A stretch of 18,789 nucleotides of DNA, taken from assembly GCA_002683195.1 (NCBI GenBank), contig NYSW01000029.1, positions 2,560-21,348 of the forward strand. Reading direction: 5' to 3'. Numbering within the stretch: the first letter of the stretch is position 1; every line of letters starts with the position of its first letter. A program made the position numbers and the translations under genes. Below are positions 9,801 through 15,343 of this stretch, in pieces. The stretch is from Phycisphaerae bacterium. Lineage in GTDB: Bacteria; Planctomycetota; Phycisphaerae; Phycisphaerales; SM1A02. Under the pieces are notes generated by a model. It was not told where the DNA came from, did not search any database, and worked only from the letters and a program-made list of their open reading frames with translations.

Positions 9801-12301
9801 GGTCGAAACGGATCCGTGATGGAGACCACCGCGGAAGCGAGGGTGGTCGTGCGATCATTGAAGAACCAGCCGAACGTCACAAGGAGGGCGAGGAGAAACA
9901 CTCCCGGCAGGACCAGGCCGATCGGGAAGGATCCGTGAAGACCGGTCCGCTCCGTGGGGAGGAGGGCCGCCCGCGTCAGCACGGTCGGAGAGATACGGTG
10001 CAATCGGTGGCGACCGTGCGGCACGGGCGTGCGCGGAAGCACCCGGGCCAGCCCGCGGTCGCCCGTCTGTTCGGTCCCGATCCGGGCCTCCGTCAGCATC
10101 CGTCGTATGTCGGGATCGGATGGTTCACCGGTCTCGGCGGTCGAAGGCGGAAGTTGGACGGCCAGCGCCCGGCCGCGGATGGCGAGGATGAGATCATGAA
10201 CGGGGCCGCCGGCGGTGAGGTCCGTTTTCCAGGAGTCTTCGAGTCGTCGGGTGATCCCTTCGGCCCACCCCGAGATGCGTTCTTCGTTCAATCGCAGGGC
10301 GAGGTGACCAAGACCGATCGTGGCCAGTCCGTTTTCCTGCGCCGTTCCAAGTTGCGCCGGTTTCGCCTCGAACGCGAAGTGGAGGACGTCGCTGGTGGTC
10401 CGGGTGCTCGCGGGTCTGATGGCCGCAGCGAGCAGGCGGAGTCCTCGGTCGTCTTCGGGGAGTGTTTCTGATCCGAGCACCCAGAGGGCTTCAAGCAGAG
10501 GTGTCAGACGCTCCGAATCGACCTCGTCGTCGTCCGGACTGGAGGACCGAAGGAGTGTCAGAAGACATTCGGCGACCCGATCGGTGGCGACCGCCAGAGT
10601 TCGTTCCCGATCGCCACCCGTCTGGAAGACTCCGAGTCGGAGTTCGAACATCGCGAGTTTCTCGAATTCCTCCCGGTCCAATTCCGAACATCTGTCCACG
10701 CCGGTGATTCGCCCCCCGAGTCGGGCGAGCCGTCGCTCCAGTGCGATCATGAACCATTGGGGAGGCGAGCCCCCGACGAGGATGCCTTGCACGTGCCGGC
10801 TCAGGCTCCCATGATCCGGCTCTGCGGAGAGCACATCGAGGTAGAAGTTCGCGAGACCGTGGGTGAGGCGTTTCGTGATCGTTCCGATCGGAACGCCGAC
10901 CAGTCGACTCGGAGCGCCGACCAGTCGACCCAACACAAATCGAAGGGGAACGCCCATCAGATCCCATGGCCTGAGAACGCCGACGGTCATGATCACGAGC
11001 AGGATGACCGAGATTTCGTGCGACCGGTTCCAGAGATCACCCTGGTTGAATGAAATGGCGGTCCACAGGGTGCCGATCGCAAGTCCTCGAACCAACGCCA
11101 GCGTCAGTCGACCGGCGATTCGCCAGCGGTCGTCCTCGCCGAGGCGCGCGTCTGGAATCAGAGAGATCGCGGCAAGGATTCCCAGAATGATGACGCCGTG
11201 GCGATGCACCCCGTTCGTCACGAGCCACTCGGCGATCCCGGGATTCGCGTTCCAGGCGAGATTGGCACCCAACGCCGGGATCAAGGCGGCCGTGACGATC
11301 GCGATCGACTCGAGACTACGGTCTCGAATCAGTCGGGGCGACGGGGTCCACCGAGTTCGAAACGTGGCGGTGGCCTTTGTGATCGAATCTGAATCCGGAG
11401 ATTCCAGTCTTTGAGACGAGGATTCCGGAAGGGAATCCGACGGCGTCGGTTCTCGGAACGGATTCACCACCGACTTTCCGCGAGTCGTCGGCGTCGCGTT
11501 CTTCGAGTTGTTCCTGCGCTTCCAGGCTGTGCGGACCCTGTCCGCATTCTCGGCGTCGATTCCGAGCAACTTGTGCGGGTTCTTATGGCCGGTCAGCGTG
11601 GCGACACGATTCTTCAGCCAGAGCCTGTCGCCTTCTTCGGACAAACCGAGTTCTTTCTCCAACTCCCAGAATCGAATCGTGCTTTCATCGTCGCGTGGCC
11701 TGGAAGTGGGCTGCCTGCCTTCCGGCCGTTTCGTCTTCGATCCCCTGGTGGTTGCGCCTTTCTTCCCCGGGGTCATCGAGGTATCGGCGGATTTCGTCAC
11801 CCGCTCCGCAAGGTGTCCTTTGTGAGCCTCCCAATATTCTTCGATCACTCGGAGAGTCTCGATGTCGACGACGGTGAAGTTGCTGGGCTTCTCGACTCCA
11901 AGCCACTGGCCGATCTTCGACCGGAGCCAACGTTCATCGGACGTGTCAGTGACGCCAAGATGGCGGAAAATCTGCCAGACCCGCATTCCCGCTTCGTCCT
12001 TCGAACCGGCTGATTCATCGGAATCGACATCTGATGCCGCGAACAGGCCCGGTGGCTCATCCGGTTCCTTCGCAGGCTGCTTCCTTGCCGGAACGGACTT
12101 TCGCGATCGCTTCGCCCATTCCGCGCGAAGTGAGAGTTCTGTCTTGCGGTCGATGGTGGTGAAGTCACTCGGAGACGAGCGGCCGATCGCCTCTTCGACC
12201 ATCGATCGAAAGAGGGCTTTCTCCGAGGCCTTCCGAAGATCGAGATCTCGAGCCAGTTGCCAGAGTCTGATCTTCACCTTTGATCGCGACGGATCAGTCA
12301 C
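860..12301 (-). CDS. Giant membrane-anchored beta-propeller-like protein, 3,813 aa
   Basis: The product has five parts. Residues 1-320 are soluble and basic, with three copies of a ~52-residue helical module at about 11-62, 106-157 and 208-260 joined by Ser/Pro/Lys-rich linkers. Four hydrophobic spans follow at about 330-350, 366-385, 394-417 and 428-446. Residues 447-789 are mostly helical and begin and end with Arg-rich stretches. A fifth span lies at about 790-814. The last ~2,980 residues are beta-rich short repeats with recurrent GDLW/GLW and GxIxRY-like strands, as in beta-propeller (WD/YVTN/two-component-regulator-propeller) proteins. By the positive-inside rule the modules and helical region are cytoplasmic and the propellers outside. 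The start is GTG, with GAGG nine bases upstream, overlapping the previous stop by 8 bases. It is the last gene of the operon. A receptor, scaffold or adhesin role is inferred; I recognise no named family for the full length. Confidence 0.9.
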   Translation of the reverse strand: MTDPSRSKVKIRLWQLARDLDLRKASEKALFRSMVEEAIGRSSPSDFTTIDRKTELSLRAEWAKRSRKSVPARKQPAKEPDEPPGLFAASDVDSDESAGSKDEAGMRVWQIFRHLGVTDTSDERWLRSKIGQWLGVEKPSNFTVVDIETLRVIEEYWEAHKGHLAERVTKSADTSMTPGKKGATTRGSKTKRPEGRQPTSRPRDDESTIRFWELEKELGLSEEGDRLWLKNRVATLTGHKNPHKLLGIDAENADRVRTAWKRRNNSKNATPTTRGKSVVNPFREPTPSDSLPESSSQRLESPDSDSITKATATFRTRWTPSPRLIRDRSLESIAIVTAALIPALGANLAWNANPGIAEWLVTNGVHRHGVIILGILAAISLIPDARLGEDDRWRIAGRLTLALVRGLAIGTLWTAISFNQGDLWNRSHEISVILLVIMTVGVLRPWDLMGVPLRFVLGRLVGAPSRLVGVPIGTITKRLTHGLANFYLDVLSAEPDHGSLSRHVQGILVGGSPPQWFMIALERRLARLGGRITGVDRCSELDREEFEKLAMFELRLGVFQTGGDRERTLAVATDRVAECLLTLLRSSSPDDDEVDSERLTPLLEALWVLGSETLPEDDRGLRLLAAAIRPASTRTTSDVLHFAFEAKPAQLGTAQENGLATIGLGHLALRLNEERISGWAEGITRRLEDSWKTDLTAGGPVHDLILAIRGRALAVQLPPSTAETGEPSDPDIRRMLTEARIGTEQTGDRGLARVLPRTPVPHGRHRLHRISPTVLTRAALLPTERTGLHGSFPIGLVLPGVFLLALLVTFGWFFNDRTTTLASAVVSITDPFRPGPSAARKIEVSSATVDDSSGSLLVGHPDGVRVFDSTVFKFSDEPIGADGPSGPVAKLAPISGGGAFTLVGDAPLGVDFRSPDGEWDRVIELPTADLGTRDVLNAARESPDTILILTTEGILRYHESRRMLEPVDVQPPLPDDCVDWTVADGDIMVLVSTGLVRLEKSGTMFQASPLVMPRSLGEAVDLSSSASSFLIQTTNDALISFESDGRWTILAGGRQFEDSMATTTGLIVNPASDSILTTVEDAGAHGIRIRPAGLRHWRHGFLPEGIRIGEEPPLLAPAGDRALIGDHAGDLWLASPSDVDPLTLEFKRVLPNAKLSSMSTITSGFTLVVRTPIGIELRSGDWNSLAGLGDRIRTVRPVEIRGKLIAALPHPDLEDRMLLVDAGGGVVEYDRTLRSMVGDRLQLLGDDEQPCERVLAATLATGELIVTLAEGVIRSYPDPCLLDAGEPAGVLRPKRAVLPTFASRPNRRISNLRDTDAGFEVLDRGGDAWEYDLSFGWRDSSTRVPGEIVARSVRRLQSGMIVAMCSDGFVAFRGPTDWEKTDIRFKEMIPCTNGLGGIDEENRTVVVRQDRFGLPVPEVVFEPPNSAGLKFPLHDALFLESGDLWIAHAGGISVYHPGGGDRWTRPEVDAVGYVRLESAGTAVYAESKDARLWSVDPTKERGTLLMGKCLSWSPTGDGRIIALDEQHQVRLFDGNRGKTLISGEVGRRSGRPVSATCSSDAAWVLESEHLYRVEPDGSVDTIALPAPGGRMIAANSDVLQVLIEDDVHAYDQKSGKWLPTVVSGVERIVELPGLVVAADRNRGIRLIDPLNRTVALLPGSNARRARPLLPSGRLLEDDAGLWMQAESGILRWLPRGRGGFLPSDPTGTFQVADDRTFHLRASDVVELVDSPEGPASVRITDRPADQLFEYDDSLAFVSDESIHVVTPDPDRRGSVFFGPPKDDSDRIVDLTNSPSGPPVALSNQGTLLWYDDGDRRTRVLGDSQIRSDSARIDAPGDGLWLVSDEKSERLELFSRNGFRLRSDVTSWAMLQSQVMALTREGRIIRGNIEGWQDLGDPQPRAPVTPLRSHAPLGGNSMVLLTESGRLLSRLNRQSGVRAVMNQEGRYDRLHSLVDGRVLAARESQSVSAPLLVGTSGRGRTLPISRVIDGPQEPQLLLLGGEKLTNIDGDLLWSLEDVRFDLKRLRHSRDAGDARRSFNIDSQGRLIEFALDRVGGKVLGEFDVDSVVGLGLDLNGEPAVVTTTTIERLRGPALDRAPGTRAITLDRGIAWIDSDHRLRIDERIAESRIPNQRPSDRFRIDTERVRRFTIGSLSLIADGDRAWQVDEVSGRLREVDFSPRDDMVVSTRDSSVLSKSDSGVLRLLSPSGVRDLPAPPMGFSEPIIFREKLFASATDEDRLASIDIEDPDAVWKDVALDPNLPSGIAMVHPLPHRRHCIGLPSDGSVWRRSGFRRWEMISGPGTISTSDARELQVRKTSEFLRDEVVISQHESGRPTVAWLFDGTELLASMRQTDALEITFEDGTTELFQAEMLGTPPKILADFQPASVTSEAWATVRRGLEALASEMPVNAATVSGSGLVNSVDDLQVSGDEISLEVSVTDLRDQVRAISDPRLPELTGNVGWSMRSMSSTDVGTDGTWLNLGDRRNPILIRRSDGLLKARAPRDLTSIGANVFSITRFDGSTETVTIERSKVSDPVFKLGHAGSDSLFYRNELGWQRFHSPDYSSAVVDTPAVFDGCLAHREGLGTWHIDANGDLWFRPDGSSNRIAIDLPNGSRARTLDWTSVKDGDPTLVVRTDTTSFEVTTTRALDRRAPIDAAERETLVRGGLEWRPGEAQPRFDGEVVQLRDRRFDHEIPTGLVAEGPNLFADVFVGGVQKQRSLSIGTGGLSGPLLDPVDAAVRSDETASIAAGEMKLDRGTGTLTLTTPRRDGDDHIEFGWTPSRGAFRVDRVERFLSITDGWIQITPDGLVLGLPPDFTTSRILSRENVSSAIDLRRGADESVDVLRRDGTILRWRSIGAAPSLVSKADSAFADDGNGVDAPLDGVVDRAFAKFRRNDATAPASSEWLPDDGAFTFEIFDPDDVDQLAVDASRRFVLTPTLCAELWFDRQGLPKSTDSDLAALKADPLTSTLAGEIRIDRRSFQSRRSDPALSFAGSEESESRLQVPWDLTDGLLPHRTFKALVPFGSTDSAAISRSGIHPIDTGRIGDPTLRFKTLRERPDIRLVDGLKGCQAWYGDTGFEVTPSSGIRPLPARTVKQGTAYATDIAPGRPRVRVRRGASTRGRSFEITVEDDRGRTPLTLNVDGFLLDRPVERMLDDHGHLITNERRDTIFRIESGSSCLDAGIIHRLDDDEELRIAFSSPTKETAFVSSTDGRLRLILADTSVPFTRNLDDSAYELRLQPLDSMSLPKKRAFALKQSSGNVRTFEWIRGVDRLPRLLQERFGRFDHDRGRAVAKFTPDGGARTDLVIQGSNAIAWRNGETGALVDVLTTGLDDTPLVSDGSGQLHARSGSRWYSMTLDDRSSSLQMGFPGPTALSLGFSTDDWTWSWTESPELRVEASNRIWDPLKSPWLPGDQVEAFVGDSLWLFSTDAGVRLSLEDTTAMESLPPFGPNPKRIQSSDGTGFLSKDGDSVVLYRDERLETRPRDETLLIAEGKQLRLELAEDELQSLQWLASPDESTGMPIDLPLESSFLEGDRVLTCTTIGDEIVAVTPLGFFKIRSPAEPHPGPPLGADDLRIVSPGVLWADLGGQEPRKVLVTGDSTGYRIGENGDSVEFSSDDDFTMAEASLPLLDDDRWTLVRRFDSNEGEGDRPRRLPEIRLRDRRRNLEITGRNGVNGGQLLFDQVLDVGIDEAGPWILTAVAEERLSDTGELVPARRFDSVLGGRWIQLVDQRLPRHEPERSPFTRRISDVSGTTVRLDEFALQVDRKNLRLQDGRSALTRRPEDRIFQLPSGVFVVDPSGSLRWIRNSKKWFP
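863..9799 (-). other. Beta-propeller-like repeat region of the giant protein
   Basis: Residues about 835-3813 are a run of short beta-strands and turns rich in Gly, Asp, Ser and Arg, with no further hydrophobic span. Recurrent strand-turn signatures include GDLWLAS (near residue 1128), GDLWIAHAGG (near 1442), GLWMQAESG (near 1678), DGLWLVS (near 1835) and GDLWFRPDG (near 2591). They recall the GxLWxGTxxG blade motif of two-component-regulator propellers. If a blade is 40-45 residues, the region would hold roughly 65-75 blades, or around ten propellers; this is an estimate, not a count. Cysteines are sparse. No catalytic motif was recognised. Confidence 0.65.
9860..11314 (-). other. Membrane-spanning segment of the giant protein (4 + 1 spans)
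   Basis: This part of the giant gene encodes residues about 330-814. Four hydrophobic stretches (rough cores ESIAIVTAALIPALGA, GVIILGILAAISL, LTLALVRGLAIGTLW and ISVILLVIMTVGVL) are followed by about 340 helical, soluble residues and a fifth stretch (IGLVLPGVFLLALLVTF). Arg-rich sequence flanks the cytoplasmic side after span four and before span five. Acidic and neutral sequence follows span five, placing the downstream repeats outside. The topology is inferred from composition only. Confidence 0.75.
10890..10931 (-). repeat. 21-bp tandem duplication inside the giant gene
   Basis: Two adjacent 21-base units (10890-10910 and 10911-10931) differ at only two positions. On the coding strand they give the heptads RLVGAPS and RLVGVPI, just after the fourth membrane span. 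The duplication keeps frame and lengthens a basic, amphipathic juxtamembrane stretch. Confidence 0.7.
11522..12271 (-). repeat. Three protein-level copies of a ~52-aa helical module
   Basis: Three segments of the giant protein align by eye: 12116-12271, 11831-11986 and 11522-11680. Each starts with (I/M)R(L/V/F)W(Q/E) followed by a helix ending in L(D/G)(L/V). Each then has an acidic turn and a second helix with aromatic or aliphatic residues (KALF, ERWL, RLWL), a Ser/Asn/Pro turn, a buried I/V-D or I-D step, and a last helix ending in a conserved Trp (AEW, EYW, TAW). The copies have diverged too far for a recent duplication and are separated by low-complexity basic linkers of about 45-50 residues. 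Repeated small helical modules on a cytoplasmic tail suggest an adaptor or oligomerisation role. The domain family is not recognised; a loose resemblance to IF2-N/SAP-like helical domains is not strong enough to name it. Confidence 0.65.
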
Positions 12302-12779
12302 GAGAGAGGGCCTCGCACTTTCGAACGATGTCCTGGCTCGTTCCGCGGATCGAACGGATCGACCTGGAGACCGACTCGGTCCGGCTTTCGAGATTCCGGA
12401 TCAGGTCGGCGATCGACAACGCTTGTGATTCGGCCTTCTCCACCATGAGGTGCGGCATCGATTCGAGATTCGACGGCGGATCCGCCTCGCGGAGACTCCC
12501 GCTCATCTCGGCCAGAGTGGGATTCCACGACTCTCGGCGAATTGATTTCTCGGCCTGACGCCATTCGGCCATGGCAGCCTTGCCGTGCGTCTTCCAGTCG
12601 CCTCGCCTCGATCGTACGGATGAGCTCAGGTTTCCGACGAATTCGCGATACCGGTTCGAATCATCCGTCAGCTTCGATGCGTTCGAGTGCAGAGTGAGCA
12701 CTCTGGCCGAAAGAATCTCGCATCGTGACTCGGCGTCGACGCGATTCTGCTCGAGGATGTTGAAGATGGAGGATGTCAT
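12294..12779 (-). CDS. Small helical, probably coiled-coil protein, 161 aa, unknown function
   Basis: This soluble, charged protein has heptad-like helices at about residues 5-55 and 105-158 and a Pro/Asn-containing break between them (around SWNPTLAEM and EADPPSNLESM). It has no signal peptide, membrane span or catalytic motif, and I recognise no family. The ATG overlaps the stop of the upstream coiled-coil gene in an ATGA junction. A GGAAG six bases upstream is a plausible ribosome binding site. Its own stop overlaps the GTG of the giant gene by 8 bases. Strict coupling between the large coiled-coil protein and the membrane giant suggests that it is a small structural subunit or adaptor for them. 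That role is inferred from position only. Confidence 0.8.
   Translation of the reverse strand: MTSSIFNILEQNRVDAESRCEILSARVLTLHSNASKLTDDSNRYREFVGNLSSSVRSRRGDWKTHGKAAMAEWRQAEKSIRRESWNPTLAEMSGSLREADPPSNLESMPHLMVEKAESQALSIADLIRNLESRTESVSRSIRSIRGTSQDIVRKCEALSRD
12311..12314 (-). promoter_or_regulatory. Ribosome binding site supporting the GTG start of the giant gene
   Basis: On the minus strand GAGG ends nine bases before the GTG at 12301-12299. Together with the 8-base overlap with the upstream stop, it supports GTG as the start; the next in-frame Met is some 30 residues further in and would cut into the first helical module. Confidence 0.5.
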
Positions 12780-15343
12780 TTTCGACTTCCGAGGAATTTG
12801 AACAAGCCGGTTGGCCGGGCGGGCTTCTTCCTGGGCATCTGACTTTCAGCTTCCGTCTCCCGTCGGTGGAGCTCACGGTTCGCCTGATCGAGTTTCGCTT
12901 TCTTTTCTGCAATGGCAGCCTGGACACGGCGAAGTCGCGCAATTCTTTTTTCGAGTATCTGTTCCTGCTTCTCGGCTCTCTCCTTCTGCTCCGCCGCGAA
13001 CTTCTCGCGTCTTTCGACGTCGGCCAGACCGGCGTCGGCTTTTTCCAACCTTGATTCAAGTGAGACGCGAAGGTTCTTGAGCTCCATTTCCCTCGCGCGA
13101 AGTTCGTTGAGTTTTCGCTCCAACGCGGGGGCGTCGACACGATCGATCCTGTTCTTCATGGAACGGCATGTCTGCTCGAGCGCTGGAATCGTCTTGTGCT
13201 CGAGCAGGTCGAGCCGCGCAACTTCGGCTTCGAGCCTCGCCTCCTGTTCGAGCAGCCGCTGGTGTTCGGCGTCGATCAGCTTGGATCGCTCGCGGATGGC
13301 GGATTCCTGTTCCCCTTGAATCTTCTTCTTCGCGTCGTTCGCCCGCTGGCGGACCTCGAGTGCCTGTTGTCGACGGAGAATCACTTCGCCCTTTCGGGCG
13401 AGCCGTTCATCTTCCTCCGCTGTCTGTCTGGTGACGTCGTCAAGGATGCTCGTCGCTTTCTGGTGATCCTTGGACGCTTCCTTGGACGTGTTGGCCAATC
13501 GACCCGACAAGGCCTCGGCGCTTGCGATCTTCTTGTTCAGCGTGGAGCGGGCGTCTTGTGCGGCTTTCAACCACTTTCTGAGTTCGACGATTCTGGAATC
13601 GACCAGTTCGGACGCGTCATTGATCCGTTGGATGGTCTCCGCCTGAGTCGTCCGGTAGGACTTCTTCTCTCCGTCGATCGTCTCCAGCCAGGCCAGTCTT
13701 GGGGTGGTGATCTGACTGTTGATCTGATCGACGGCGTTGTGAAGGGTCCACCAGTCCCGTGGCGCTTCCTTGAGGAGGTCGACCAGATCGTTGGCGAGCT
13801 TCGTCAGCGACTCGGTCTTCAGGGCCGAGTCGCTCAACTGATCTTCGACGTCGTCGACATGGCGGGTCAGGTCCGCCAGCACCGAGTCGAATTCCTTCTG
13901 GACCTCCCGGGCCTCAGCCTCGGCGACCTCCCTGATGTTGAGAAGATTCCGGTCGCGCTCGCCTCGAATGCTCTCGGCGAGTCTTCTTGCGGCGGTTGCA
14001 TCAGGGGAGGAACCGGGCGGCAGCGCGACGGCTTCCGCCACGATGGTGCCGATGTGGTCGGTGAGCAGTTCGCCGCCGACGAGGGTCTTGTGACTGGGAT
14101 TGCCGTGTGGATTGGTCTGAAGAAAATGATGGCAGTCCCCGCCGGCGGTCTTCGCGGGGAAATCTCGAGTGAGTTGCTGAATCAACGGGTGGTCGTTCGG
14201 CAACGTCTCGAGGAACGAGTCGACGGCCGGTCGAAGTTCGTACCCCACTTCGATGAAAAGTGGAATGCCGTGGGCTTCGAAGTTGGCGGGTTGAGCGAAG
14301 ACTCGAGCTCCGCGCCCGGCATAGTCACTGGGCAGACGCTGGGTGCGGAAACAGACATGGTGTGAAGTCGGACTGGCGGCACCGGCTCCGATTCTCGAAC
14401 TCCAGATGCGGGCCTCCGTGTCCAGCAGCCCTGATTCGACCTCGTCCATGATGTCGAGGAGGCGACGCATGGTTCTCCCCCCGGCGGACTCCTTCAACTC
14501 GAGCAGGATTCGTGTGGTCCGGTGATCGGGGATCACGGCTCCATCCGATGCCTGCTCGAGGTGGATTTCAATCGGTGGTGGGGTGATCTCGTTGTTCGGC
14601 GGAATGGCGGCAAAGGTCCCGGCCGTGAGGGTGAACAGATCGGCCGGATGGCGAATGCGTTGGTCTCGGACCGTCATCGAAACGAACGCGCCCTTGAGTT
14701 CGTCAGACGGATCGGATCGCCAGAGAAGGACGGAATTCCCGGATCCCTGAATCTGGATGAGTGCGGGTGAAAACTCGACCATCGGATGGACCAGACCGAG
14801 AGGGGTCGCCACCCGGAATCCGAGATCGCGAACCTGCAGTACATCGATCGGACCGAGGGACCCATCGGTGAGGCAGGCCGGATCGGCTCCCCGCAGCTCG
14901 ATGGCCATGACGGATTCACCGCTTTCCGCTTCGAGCAGCAGGAGCTCCTGATGTCTCGTCTCGATCAGACTCAGGGCGGAAAGCAATTCCGCGAAGGCTT
15001 GCTCATCCATGTGCTCGGCAAGAATGAGGACCGAATCCACCGGAGGCGCGTCATTACCGGGACAGAGGAGCAGGCGAGCCGAGAGGGCGTCGATCGTGAC
15101 TTCCTCTCTTGTCACGTCCGATTCCGAGGTCTGATCGTCGAGTCCGCCGTGCTGCCGGAGAAAATCGGCGGCCGCGGTGGGCACCGAGAACACCGGCCGG
15201 ATCATCGGCTCCGTATCGGCCAACAGAACGCTGCAGGAAGCGAGAAGCTTCTTCCTCTGATCATGAGGGCTGGAGTTGATCCAACGCTCCACGGCGGTGA
15301 TGCCGTCGGTGACCGCCGGCATGCGGAAGAGAGGATTCGTCAT
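12776..15343 (-). CDS. Large coiled-coil protein with globular N-terminal region, about 855 aa
   Basis: Residues 1-440 look globular and mixed alpha/beta (for example LLLCPGNDAPP, SVLILAEHM, GIPLFIEVGYEL) and match no family I can name. From about residue 450 to 835 the chain is nearly continuous charged heptad sequence rich in Glu, Lys, Arg, Leu and Ala (such as LLEQEARLEAEVARLDLLE), ending in a basic tail KKPARPTGLFKFLGSRK. This is a long coiled coil of SMC-arm or filament type, but no Walker motifs are present, so it is not an SMC ATPase. I chose ATG at 15343 because it forms an ATGA overlap with the upstream stop. An in-frame GTG at 15355, preceded by AGGAG at 12 bases, would add four residues. 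A scaffold or tether role between the ATPase pair and the membrane protein is inferred. Confidence 0.85.
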   Translation of the reverse strand: MTNPLFRMPAVTDGITAVERWINSSPHDQRKKLLASCSVLLADTEPMIRPVFSVPTAAADFLRQHGGLDDQTSESDVTREEVTIDALSARLLLCPGNDAPPVDSVLILAEHMDEQAFAELLSALSLIETRHQELLLLEAESGESVMAIELRGADPACLTDGSLGPIDVLQVRDLGFRVATPLGLVHPMVEFSPALIQIQGSGNSVLLWRSDPSDELKGAFVSMTVRDQRIRHPADLFTLTAGTFAAIPPNNEITPPPIEIHLEQASDGAVIPDHRTTRILLELKESAGGRTMRRLLDIMDEVESGLLDTEARIWSSRIGAGAASPTSHHVCFRTQRLPSDYAGRGARVFAQPANFEAHGIPLFIEVGYELRPAVDSFLETLPNDHPLIQQLTRDFPAKTAGGDCHHFLQTNPHGNPSHKTLVGGELLTDHIGTIVAEAVALPPGSSPDATAARRLAESIRGERDRNLLNIREVAEAEAREVQKEFDSVLADLTRHVDDVEDQLSDSALKTESLTKLANDLVDLLKEAPRDWWTLHNAVDQINSQITTPRLAWLETIDGEKKSYRTTQAETIQRINDASELVDSRIVELRKWLKAAQDARSTLNKKIASAEALSGRLANTSKEASKDHQKATSILDDVTRQTAEEDERLARKGEVILRRQQALEVRQRANDAKKKIQGEQESAIRERSKLIDAEHQRLLEQEARLEAEVARLDLLEHKTIPALEQTCRSMKNRIDRVDAPALERKLNELRAREMELKNLRVSLESRLEKADAGLADVERREKFAAEQKERAEKQEQILEKRIARLRRVQAAIAEKKAKLDQANRELHRRETEAESQMPRKKPARPTGLFKFLGSRK

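Noticed and set aside
9428..10471. 347-aa open frame on the plus strand
   Set aside because: It is antisense to the giant gene across the fifth membrane span, with a low-complexity Arg/Gly product and no recognisable family.
11522..12271. Naming the N-terminal modules IF2-N or effector-associated domains
   Set aside because: Similarity is limited to a short aromatic motif and helix order; without a profile comparison the name would be a guess.
13196..14365. 389-aa open frame on the plus strand
   Set aside because: It is antisense to the coiled-coil gene, where Glu/Lys/Leu-rich codons leave few stops on the opposite strand; no ribosome binding site or domain supports it.
12776..15343. SMC/Rad50-type ATPase
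   Set aside because: The long coiled coil suggested it, but there is no Walker A, signature or Walker B motif at either end.
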